64,000 nucleotides of DNA from BS750m-G69 sp964441235 (GTDB lineage: Bacteria > Fidelibacterota > UBA2242): contig CAYTUQ010000009.1 in the NCBI GenBank assembly GCA_964441235.1, positions 1-64,000 of the forward strand, in the 5' to 3' direction. Position numbers and translations under genes: made by a program. Positions 18,209-27,217 of the stretch are shown piece after piece. Positions within the stretch are counted from its first letter, which is position 1, and every line of letters begins with the position of its first letter. The notes beneath the pieces were generated by a model. The model was not told where the DNA came from and searched no databases. It saw nothing but the letters and a program-made list of their open reading frames with translations.

Positions 18209-19456
18209 TTATTTTTCATTCATGATTTTTTCTATTTCGGCACCTGCCATCATGAACGGTCCTGTTGCTTTTCCATCATTTGGTCTTATTGGTTCGATAT
18301 ATACATAATATTCATAACTTCCATCTCTGATCTTTTCCGAATAATTCCCGCCTAATCCTGCGCCGCTGCACACTCTTAAAAGATTTAAATTTCCTATGGA
18401 ATCTTTATAAATAAGATCTGTTAATAATCCTTTAAAGCCTTTCTTTACAGTTTTAAAATATTCTTTGTCAATATAATTCATTCTGACTGCTTTAGCCAGA
18501 GCATAGACAAACATAGTTGAAGCGGATCCTTCTAAATAATTCCCCTTTCTATCAGACTGGTCCAATACCTGCCACCACACGCCTGACTTGTCATCCTGGT
18601 ATTTCTTTATAGTTTCAGCTAAACCTTGTATGATAGCGATCAGACTCTCCCTTCCTTTGTGATCTGCAGGCAGATAGTCCATGACATCAACTATTGCCAT
18701 AGCATACCAGCCAAGCCCCCTGCCCCAAAAGCACTGTGACAATCCTGTTTCTTTATCTGCCCAAAACATTTGTCTTGATTCGTCCCATGCATGATAATAA
18801 AGACCTGTTTTTTCGTCTTTAAGATGTTTGTCAATTAAAACAAATTGTTTGACTACATCATCAAAATTTTCAGGCTCATTAAAAAGCTTGCTGTATTCAG
18901 CATAAAAAGGACTGCCCATATATAATCCGTCCAGCCACATCTGCCATGGATAAATCTGCTTATGCCAGAAACCGCCTTCGGATATTCTTGGATGGCCTTC
19001 TAATTGTTCTCTCAACAAATCCGCTGCCTTTTTATATTTTTCCCGGCCTGTTTCCTTATAGAGTAAAAGCAGCATGCTTCCTTCCTGAACATTATCAATA
19101 TTATATTCAGTGACACGATATCGATCAATAGTGCCGTCCTCATTGACAACCCTGTCTACTGTCTTCTGAATATAGTCGAAATATTTCTTGTCTCCTGTTA
19201 TGCGCCAAATTTCCTCAAATCCTCGAAGAACGGTTCCTGTTACATAATCCCATCTGCCATAACCTGCAGGACGGCGCGCCATGATAGACTCCGCCATCTT
19301 TACTGACCATTCCTTTCCATCCGAAACAGCCGTGTTATTTTTTTCCGGACAAAAAGCAGCAACAATTATAGTAACCGATATAATTAACATAAAGGCTATA
19401 TAAATGCGCCAATTTAAAAACCTTTTTACACTGAGTTTTGTTGCAAACATGTTCAT
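18209..19456 (-). CDS. GH105 unsaturated uronyl hydrolase, lipoprotein
   Basis: Same activity class as its downstream neighbour and similar along the catalytic domain (WSVKMAESIMARRP, GHPRISEGGFWHKQIYPW, MWLDGLYMGSPFYAEY, FWGRGLGWYAMAIVDVMDYLP), but it has no sorting domain. It carries a hydrophobic N-terminus with lipobox-like VAAFC, so it is probably membrane-anchored in the periplasm. 415 aa. The ATGs at 19456 and 19450 both lie behind GGAGGGG; the first is used here. It heads the 11.6-19.5 kb string. The pair of a surface and a periplasmic GH105 suggests that unsaturated ends are removed on both sides of the outer membrane. Confidence 0.9.
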   Translation of the reverse strand: MNMFATKLSVKRFLNWRIYIAFMLIISVTIIVAAFCPEKNNTAVSDGKEWSVKMAESIMARRPAGYGRWDYVTGTVLRGFEEIWRITGDKKYFDYIQKTVDRVVNEDGTIDRYRVTEYNIDNVQEGSMLLLLYKETGREKYKKAADLLREQLEGHPRISEGGFWHKQIYPWQMWLDGLYMGSPFYAEYSKLFNEPENFDDVVKQFVLIDKHLKDEKTGLYYHAWDESRQMFWADKETGLSQCFWGRGLGWYAMAIVDVMDYLPADHKGRESLIAIIQGLAETIKKYQDDKSGVWWQVLDQSDRKGNYLEGSASTMFVYALAKAVRMNYIDKEYFKTVKKGFKGLLTDLIYKDSIGNLNLLRVCSGAGLGGNYSEKIRDGSYEYYVYIEPIRPNDGKATGPFMMAGAEIEKIMNEK

Positions 19457-19600
19457 TCCCCTCCATAACTTTATGTTTTTAGTAAGCTAAACTACTATAA
19501 ATTTGAATATAATTATTATTTCCGTTTGAATCAAGAATAATATTGCTATAAATAAATTTACATTTTTATGTGTCATTTTGATATTTGCATTTTGATATTT

Positions 19601-19977
19601 AATTTTTTGTAATAGTTCACCCACTAAAAACACGAAATAACACTAAAAAGAATTTTTGCTAACTACACAGGTTGTCAGGTTCATCGTTCAGGGTTCAAGA
19701 TTTAGAGTTAATAACTTTGCGCTTTTCATATAAACCACCATCCCGATTTATCGGGACAACGAAGGATGAAAGTTAAAAAGGTTAAGGTTTTGGAAATATT
19801 AAAAATAAACTTAGTGTACTTCGCGTACTTAGTGGCTTCTTTCATATAAACTCTGCATTCTTAAACTTTGAACTATGAACTTTGAACTATGAACCTGAGT
19901 AATTACAATTTTTGTTTTATTTTTTTCTCATTTCGTTTTTTTAGTGTGTTTCGTGGGCTGAACTATTACAATTTTTT
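19601..19977. mobile_element. 361-bp inverted-repeat insertion element with 8-bp target duplication
   Basis: The element spans 19609-19969. Its left end reads GTAATAGTTCACCCAC and its right end, on the other strand, GTAATAGTTCAGCCCAC; beyond these, both arms continue with ACTAAAAACACGAAAT-like sequence. It is flanked by the direct repeat AATTTTTT (19601-19608 and 19970-19977). It has no open frame. The inside holds a further CACTAAGTACGCGAAGTACACTAAG-type unit, a CCCGATTTATCGGG palindrome (19743-19756) and a 14-base tandem repeat (AACTTTGAACTATG, 19866 onward). The same termini and duplication length recur at 25097-25280. The gap 19457-19983 contains nothing else recognisable. Confidence 0.75.
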
Positions 19978-19983
19978 TAATCA

Positions 19984-21582
19984 TCAATCAACACGGAAAA
20001 AATCAAAATCAGCGTAACCGCTCTCAGTTGAACCATTCGCAGTTACAGCAAATAACCCAACTTTGGCTCCGATCCATTTCCCTGGTCTGGCCTTAAAATA
20101 TTTTCCAACTGATTTATAGCTTATTCCATCGAGGCTGTAACTAAATGTGCATAAAGCGCCATCTTTAATGCTGACTCTCAGGTAAAGAGAATTACTGCCA
20201 ACTTCCACTTCTTCCGCAATTTCTTCAATATCTCCTGATTCTGCGTCTTTACAGAACGCCTGATGCAATAAATATTTGCCATCTACTTGATTTAAAGCTA
20301 AATAAGCATAGCCAAGCCCCATTACAATCAAACCAGCTTTTTCGTCGTTTACCTTTGCATCTAAAACAATTTTTGTTGTAACTACAAATTCAGGGGCTGG
20401 GAACTTCTGTAAAAGTAAATTTGGAACAGACCAAAAATTAGCATTTTTTTCAGGGATCTTTTGTGAATATAATCGGACAGCGCCCTGACTTTCTGTTAGA
20501 GAATACCACTCCTTTTTATAATTGGCGTGCCACTGCCATTGGAGTCCCATTTTTGCACTATCAAATTCATCCGACGTCTGAGGAACTTGCACGGGATAAG
20601 ATTTCCCGACATTCGGTTTTTTGAAAATCAACACTGGCTCTCCGGTACCATCGCTATCTTCATCATTTCCCATAACGGGCCAGTCATTTTTCCACACGAC
20701 GGGTTGAAGATGCACAATCCGTCCATAAGCTCCTTTATCCTGAAAATGGACAAACCAGCCTTCGCCATTCTCCAACTCGATGTAACCGCCTTGATGTGGT
20801 CCATTTATTTCCGTGCTCCCCTGAGATAAAACAATCTTGTCCTCGTAAGGACCATATATATTTTTTGAACGGAGAACGGTTTGCCATCCACTCTTCACAC
20901 CGCCTGCGGGCGCAAAAATGTAGTAATATCCGTTGCGCTTTTGAAACTTGGTACCTTCAATCGTCGGATGATTCTCGTGCCCATCAAATACAATAGTACC
21001 TTTGTCTATAGTTTTTGAACCGTCCGGAGAAAGTTGATTAACCTGAAGGAGACTTTTGACACCGGCGCGGCTGTGAGCAAAAGCATGCACTAAGTAAACA
21101 TTGCCATCGTCATCCCAGAGCGGGCAGGGATCGATGTTTCCATAAGCCTTTTTAACCAGGACAGGAGGATCCCACTCGCCATAAGGATCTTTGGTTTTTA
21201 CCATAAAGATTCCCCTGTCGGGATCTCCATAATAGATGTAAAAATATCCATTGTGGAACAGTATGGAAGGTGCCCAGACTCCGTTTCCGTGCTGTGGCTT
21301 GTCAAAATCAGGATCGGGAAATTTTTGAATGGCATGGTTAATAATTTTCCAGTTGATCAAATCTTTAGAATGCAAAATGGGTAATGCCGGAAAGCAGTTA
21401 AAACTGGAAGCGGTCATATAAAAATTATCGCCGACCTTAACAACATCCGGATCGGAATAATCAGCATAAATGATGGGATTTATATATTTCCCGTCACCTA
21501 AATCGGGAATCCATACCTGTGAAAAAACCGTTGAAAAAAATCCCAAAACACTTATAAACAAGAGTACAGTTTTAAATTTCAT
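19984..21582 (-). CDS. GH43 beta-xylosidase/alpha-L-arabinofuranosidase
   Basis: Secreted five-bladed beta-propeller enzyme for arabinan or xylan side chains of pectin. After the signal peptide come the GH43 catalytic residues: base Asp in YADYSDPDVVKVG (near residue 43), the pKa-modulating Asp in GNIDPCPLWDDDG (about 150) and the acid Glu in HPTIEGTKFQK (about 207). From about residue 330 a C-terminal beta-sandwich (DUF1349/GH43 C2 type, SDEFDSAKMGLQWQWHANY) follows, as in two-domain GH43 enzymes. 532 aa, no sorting domain. It is a single gene between an insertion element and the broken subtilase. Xylosidase versus arabinofuranosidase cannot be settled from sequence. Confidence 0.9.
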   Translation of the reverse strand: MKFKTVLLFISVLGFFSTVFSQVWIPDLGDGKYINPIIYADYSDPDVVKVGDNFYMTASSFNCFPALPILHSKDLINWKIINHAIQKFPDPDFDKPQHGNGVWAPSILFHNGYFYIYYGDPDRGIFMVKTKDPYGEWDPPVLVKKAYGNIDPCPLWDDDGNVYLVHAFAHSRAGVKSLLQVNQLSPDGSKTIDKGTIVFDGHENHPTIEGTKFQKRNGYYYIFAPAGGVKSGWQTVLRSKNIYGPYEDKIVLSQGSTEINGPHQGGYIELENGEGWFVHFQDKGAYGRIVHLQPVVWKNDWPVMGNDEDSDGTGEPVLIFKKPNVGKSYPVQVPQTSDEFDSAKMGLQWQWHANYKKEWYSLTESQGAVRLYSQKIPEKNANFWSVPNLLLQKFPAPEFVVTTKIVLDAKVNDEKAGLIVMGLGYAYLALNQVDGKYLLHQAFCKDAESGDIEEIAEEVEVGSNSLYLRVSIKDGALCTFSYSLDGISYKSVGKYFKARPGKWIGAKVGLFAVTANGSTESGYADFDFFRVD

Positions 21583-21630
21583 AATCGCCCATTCCTGTTT
21601 TTCTGGTAATATGGCTCACTTTTCTGACAA

Positions 21631-24600
21631 TTATTTTATAAGCATCATCTTCCTTGTAAAACGATGTGCATTTTTCTGATTCTCTACCGGTGTTAATTTT
21701 GCACGGATGAAATATACTCCGGTGGGCAACCTGCTTCCGTCAAAAGTAAGTGTATGTGAGCCGGCATGATACGATCCATCTGCAAGCAATGCCACCCGCC
21801 TGCCGGTAAGATCATATATCGTTATCTTTACAATACTTGCTTCAGGTAAATCAAAGGGTACGGTAGTAGTGGGATTAAACGGATTCGGATAATTACCGAG
21901 CAATTCATAAGATTCCGGTATTTGTTGCTCTTCTGACACTACCGGAGGCGATTCTTCGTTTTTCTTTTGCAGCTGTTTTCGCATTTCTTTCGCTGTTTCC
22001 GTTGAAATGTCTCCCAATGCAAGTTTCATGAAAATTAAATCATCATCTACCCCATAACTCTTCTCATAATCTGCGGAGACAGAACGAGCAGCTTCCTCAT
22101 CCCTCAATAATTGAAAATAGATTACCCATTCCTCATAAAGAGCGTCTCTACCAAGTTTTTCTCTGGAGAACTTATTGCTAATATTTTTACAGATAGATAT
22201 GGCTTCATTATACTGTCCGGATTCAATATAAAAGGGAATACTATACTTCAAAGCCTTTCCACTTACCTTTTTGTTATTATGCTTTTGAGATATCTTTTGC
22301 AATTCGGGGAAAATAAAATTACTCTTTTGTAATTTTTTATAACATAGCATAAGATGGCGTATTGATGAAACAGCTAATGAATTATCCGGATACTGGTCAA
22401 TTATTTCAGTATAAATCAATGCTGCTTCTTCATAATTCTTATCATGTTCTAATCTAAGAGCTTCATTATATCTTTTTACCAGGTTCGGACTATTTTCATT
22501 TGAGATTGAAGAATCAATTAATAATTGAGGATCAGTATTGGATACTGGTTTTCTAAATCCGTAAGGATAACGACCTGTTTCATCTTCGTCTAACCAATAA
22601 TAATAATAGACATTGCCATAAAACTGACTTGAGCTGGGATCATCGCTGCCCCAATAATTTTCTTCGGCCCAAATTGTTGTATACTGATTATAACAAGCCA
22701 CGTCTTTATATGTATTATCACAAATGGTATTCCATCCATAATGTAAATTCGCTTCAGAATCGCTGTCGATATAAAGCCCATAATTATTATCGGCAATTAC
22801 ATTCTCGCCATCTTCATCCCACTCAAGTAAATATGGATATGATTCATCAGTAGCATATATACCATACGAGTTATCATAAATATCGTTCTTTTGAATCTCG
22901 GCACTGCCATCATCAAGGTATATTCCCTTATCACAATTCATAATATCATTTTCCCAAATGGCTACATATTCCGGTTGATAAATATTACGGACTATAATTC
23001 CAACATTGGATTCACCATTACCATCTATCTTATTACCATCAATGTACGCCTTATGTTGGTAAAGATATATACCAGCGTAATCCTCCTCGAAAAATTCGTT
23101 ATCAACAATCATATGTTTATTACCTTGATTGTAGTAACCTGCTATACCATGAAAATTGTATTTAAATTTACAATTAATAATAGATGGACTTGAATAATAG
23201 CAATTTACGCCCGTATTATAAGTTCTTTCAATATTACAGTATTTAAGTTGACCGCCGCTACCTGATTGATATCTTATCCCACTCCAATCTTCACTTGATG
23301 ATGAGCGGGTAAAGGTAATACGACTACTTGACGTACCTATAGCGTTGAGTGTGCCGTTGACAGTGATGTTCTTGCTATCGGGAATTTTGATTGTTGCGTC
23401 AGATAAAACTGTGAGTCTGATACCAGAAGGAACTGTGACATTATTTGTAAGTGTTACAGTTCCCCACCAACATTCATTATGTGCTAATTGCCCTGATGTT
23501 GTAAATTGGCGGGCAGCACTTTTAACGGCATTCTTTGCATTAATTCGCCCCCAACCATAATCTTGATCCCAACCTTCACTACCTTTGTCATCAGCGGTAT
23601 ATTGGATGATATCTCTTACTTGTTGTTCAGTAAAAGAATTATCAACAGATAGGATTAAACCCGCTAAGCCGGAAACATGGGGGGCGGCGGCTGACGTCCC
23701 TCTGAAATCATTTTCAATATAATCCCCAGAAACCTTACCGGCACTACCCATGATATCTGTTGCATAAACCCAACTTGGGGCCATGACATCTAATTCAGCC
23801 CCTGAGCCACTACCAGACCTTCTATTATCATTTTGATCTGTCATACCGACTGCTATCACGTTGGGAAGGGTGGCCGGGTAAGTAATAGATCCATAGTTTC
23901 CAGCAGCTACAACAACAATACAACCTTTGCCTCCTCGCCCGCTTGATGTAGCTGAATTTTGATAGCATTTGTTACAACGTCATCTGAAGAGACCCCAAAT
24001 GAACAATTTATAACATCAGCATCATTTTCCCATGCCCAGTTAATTGCGGCAGCTGCATTAGTTGGGCTACCACCATAATGACACCATTTAATAGGCATTA
24101 TTTTACAATTATAGCCAACACCTGCAATCCCGCGATCATTATTCGTTGATGCTGAGGCTATACCAGCTATGGCTGTTCCATGGTAATTTTTGGCATAATT
24201 ATCAGTTGGTTCCGGTAGCTCAGACGGTTCCAGTACATTATAACCTTCGACAAGATTATATTCAAGATCGTCATGGCTTGACTCTACACCATTATCTATT
24301 ATTGCTATTATTATTGAAGGATTTCCCGTTGTTATATTCCATGCATCTGAAATTGATATTTTGGAAAGATTCCATTGCGATGAATAGTATTCATCATTTG
24401 TTTTAGCCACATCAAAACAGAAGAAATCAGGATGAGAAAATTCAACCAATTCACTTTCATAAATTTGATTGGCTATTTTTATGGTTGAATTTTCATCAGA
24501 TGAATTCACACTAAAAAGATATACTCTTTCTCCAAGCCACTCTTTTTCAATTTTACTTAGTTGGTAATCGGAAATAAATTGATTTATTTGTGAATTAGAC

Positions 24601-24995
24601 ACATTTGATTTGAATTTTACAACAATGTAATCTGTTATTGTGAATTTTTCATCACCATCTTGGACGCGATAAAGATTTGTCACTAATTTAACGATTGGAG
24701 AAACAGAAAACCCTTTAATTTCCTTTCTACTGCGATCTGTAATTTCAACAATTATATTTTCATTTTCAGGCTTCAATAGATTCTCATCAACGAATATCTT
24801 TTTATTTGAAAAGAATTCCTTTTTTTGATCTGAAGGTATTCCCTTTTTAAAATTAATCACATAATGGTCTGGTACAGAAGAAAAATAAATCTTTTTACCG
24901 CTTGAATAATAATAATGTTCTTGTGCTTGTAAACTTGCTGAAAGTCCAATCAATAAAATAAACATTGCAAATAACTTGAACAATTTACACATCAT
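21631..24995 (-). pseudogene. subtilisin-like serine protease with beta-helix and T9SS domain, frameshifted
   Basis: The first frame (start at 24992/24995 behind GGAGG) holds the signal peptide, an inhibitor-like propeptide, the catalytic Asp in IIAIIDNGVESSHDD and His in YHGTAIAGIAS, and breaks after DDVVTNAIKI. The second frame resumes with ATSSGRGGKGCIVVVAAGNYG and has the catalytic Ser in FRGTSAAAPHVSGLAG, then a parallel beta-helix region (about 23.4-22.6 kb), a TPR-like helical part (22.5-22.0 kb) and a sorting domain (NYPNPFNPTTTVPFDL ... FTRKMMLIK). The break is at a run of four A on the coding strand (23957-23960). Adding one A restores the frame (KNSATSSG). It is either a real inactivation, slippage at the run, or a sequencing error. 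Confidence 0.85.
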
Positions 24996-25096
24996 TAACC
25001 TCCTTTTTAAATTTTTGTAAAGCAAATAAGCAAATGGTAGAATTATTATTTATTATATCACATTTTTTATCTCCTTTCTATTTTGAATTAAAATAT

Positions 25097-25280
25097 TAAA
25101 ATTGGTAATAGTTCACCACTGATTTTCACGGAATCACACTGAATTATTAATATATTCTTCTTATCATCTCGAATTCCTCTGCACCAAAATTAAACAATAG
25201 CCCTACTCTTAACCGTGCTCATTCTTTGTTTTTCTCTGTGATATTCTGTGTCTTTCCGTGGTGAACTTTTACTAAAATTG
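25097..25280 (-). mobile_element. 168-bp inverted-repeat element carrying a GxxExxY-gene relic
   Basis: The element is 25105-25272. Its ends are GTAATAGTTCACCAC and, on the other strand, GTAAAAGTTCACCAC (14 of 15 identical), continued by CACGGAATCACACTGAA-type arms. It is flanked by TAAAATTG on both sides (25097-25104, 25273-25280). The paralogous copy of the neighbouring gene keeps a single uninterrupted TAAAGTTG at 26410-26417, an empty site. On the minus strand, 25150-25220 reads ARLRVGLLFNFGAEEFEM followed by a stop, which resembles the C-terminus of GxxExxY (PDDEXK_3) proteins. The insertion created or reset the stop codon of the barrel protein gene at 25272. Confidence 0.72.
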
Positions 25281-25910
25281 CAATCCAACGACACAATGAG
25301 GTCCATGATTTTGCCATTCACCAATCTCCAAATATCTATATTTTGCAAGACTGATCAAATATTTTATCTCGAGAATAAGTCTTAATCTTTCCAGATCAAA
25401 TTTCTTCGCAATTCCGAAACATATAGAAGTATCAATGGCTGGTGAATTATCAGTAATATTTTCAGAATATAAGAAATGATTTGTTTGAAATTTGAAATTT
25501 ACATCCGCTCTTATCAATTTACCAAAGTCGAGTCCAATCAATAAGTCTGAAATTTTGAATATTTTTATCCCTAATAGGGCTGAAAATCTCAAATAGTTAG
25601 CTTTAAATGTAAATTTAACAATATCTATTGAAAATATTTTTTTGGATATTATTGATTTTGTGTTTTTAAAATATATATCGTTAGCAATATACAATGCCCT
25701 GCTTAGCCTAATTTCATTTGATATACCTATGATCAGGCCAGGTGGATATGAATACTTAGGGGAGTCTAGAAAATATTTTTCAATAAATTTATATTTATTA
25801 AAATTGACTCCTAATTTTATCCATGGTGAAAATCGAGGTGAACATAAAACTGGCAATGTAAAGTTTATAATAATTAAAAAAACAATAAGTGGCATGAATT
25901 TATTTTTCAT
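25272..25910 (-). CDS. small outer-membrane beta-barrel protein, copy 1
   Basis: A 212-aa protein with a signal peptide (IVFLIIINFTLPVLCS) followed by alternating hydrophobic strands (WIKLGVNFNKYKF, GLIIGISNEIRLSRALYIAND, FKANYLRFSALLGIKIF, LIGLDFGKLIRADVNF) and a terminal aromatic (GLQF), as expected for an 8-10-stranded barrel of the OMP_b-brl/PorT-like kind. It is a close tandem paralogue of the gene at 26409, with the upstream ~110 bases also conserved. Its 3' end abuts an insertion element, so the last codon differs from the paralogue. Function unknown. Confidence 0.7.
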   Translation of the reverse strand: MKNKFMPLIVFLIIINFTLPVLCSPRFSPWIKLGVNFNKYKFIEKYFLDSPKYSYPPGLIIGISNEIRLSRALYIANDIYFKNTKSIISKKIFSIDIVKFTFKANYLRFSALLGIKIFKISDLLIGLDFGKLIRADVNFKFQTNHFLYSENITDNSPAIDTSICFGIAKKFDLERLRLILEIKYLISLAKYRYLEIGEWQNHGPHCVVGLQF

Positions 25911-26408
25911 TGTTAAACCTCATCGTTAATACAGAAACTAAAAGATTCCATTTTACTATTTTTTATTCTCCGGGATTCCATAAAACTTTCCAAACATTTC
26001 TGACAATCTTCCAGTAAAAAAATTTCAAAGAGAGTTCAATTATAACCTTTCAATTGTAAATTTTGCCGATTTCCCGAAAGAGACCCGTTCAAGAAAAAGA
26101 AATGTGTAGATGCATCGGGTGGGGATAAACGACAAGAGAAAATATCCGAAAATCTGTACAGACAAAATTGACATTTTCTGGTATGAGTTATAAAGTCTAT
26201 ACTTACCATAATAAAATTTCTTTTATATAATTTAATTGGAAATAAGATTATGTCAAGTTTTGTATTTTGACCTGTTTCAACAGCAAATTACTCAACTATT
26301 TTCCCTACCTCAGTTATTCTTAGCTGATCAGCCATTCTCAGCAAAATGTGTTGTCGCAAATCTATTTAAATAGTTATATTTATAACCTTTCTATTTTGAA
26401 TTAAAATA
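25911..26408. other. intergenic region, second part of a tandem duplication
   Basis: About 500 bases without a gene. The first ~110 bases resemble the region upstream of the paralogue (27075-27190), marking the extent of the duplication. The remainder is AT-rich. Near 26370-26420 it again resembles the 3' flank of the first copy. No terminator or RNA gene was seen. Confidence 0.5.
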
Positions 26409-27074
26409 TTAAAGTTGTAATCCAACAACACAATGAGGTCCATGATTTCGCCATTCACCAATCTCCCAATATCCATTTTTTGACCAATATTTATATTTTG
26501 CAAGACTCATCAAATATTTTATCTCGATAATAAGCCTTAATCTTTCCAGATCAAATTTCTTTGCAATTCCGAGACATATAGAAGTATCAAAGGCTGGTAA
26601 GTTATCAGTGATATTTTCAGAATATGAGTCATAATTTATTTTTTGTGTGACATTCATATCTGCTCTTATCAATTTACCAAAGTCAAGTCCAATCAAAAAG
26701 TCTGAAATTTTGAAAATTTTTATACCTAATAAGGCTGAAAATCTCAAATAGTTACCTTTGAATGTATATTCAACAATCTCTTGTGAAGTTGTATATATTG
26801 ATATAATTGATTTTGTGTTTTTAAAATATATTTCATTAGCAATATACAATGCTCTGCTTAGTTTGATTTCATTTGATATACCTATGACCAGGCCAGATGG
26901 ATATGAATACTTAGGGAAATCATAGAAGTCTGCAAAATATTTTTCAATAAATTTATATTTATTCAAATTGACTCCTAATTTTATCCATGGTGAAAATCGA
27001 GGTGAACATAAACCTGGCAATGTAAAGTTAATAATAATTAAAAAGACAATAAGCGGCATGAATTTATTTTTCAT
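26409..27074 (-). CDS. small outer-membrane beta-barrel protein, copy 2
   Basis: 221-aa paralogue of the protein at 25272, with identical signal region (MKNKFMPLIVFLIIINFTLP) and the same strand pattern. It differs by a few short insertions (YFADFYDFPKYS, YKYWSKNGYWEIGEW). It retains the uninterrupted 3' end. It follows the PL1 gene by about 140 bases on the same strand. The role is unknown; the position inside the pectin locus may be accidental. Confidence 0.7.
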   Translation of the reverse strand: MKNKFMPLIVFLIIINFTLPGLCSPRFSPWIKLGVNLNKYKFIEKYFADFYDFPKYSYPSGLVIGISNEIKLSRALYIANEIYFKNTKSIISIYTTSQEIVEYTFKGNYLRFSALLGIKIFKISDFLIGLDFGKLIRADMNVTQKINYDSYSENITDNLPAFDTSICLGIAKKFDLERLRLIIEIKYLMSLAKYKYWSKNGYWEIGEWRNHGPHCVVGLQL

Positions 27075-27217
27075 CGTTAAACCTCATCGTTAATACAGAA
27101 ACTAAAATATTACGTTTTGCCATTTTTAACTCTTTGTGATTCCATAAAACTTTCTGGCAATTTCTGATAATATTTTATAAAAAGACACTTGCTCTTTTTT
27201 TCATAGTATTCTGTTTT

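Noticed and set aside
19866..19900. CRISPR array
   Set aside because: The 14-base AACTTTGAACTATG repeat is directly tandem without spacers, and there are no cas genes in the window.
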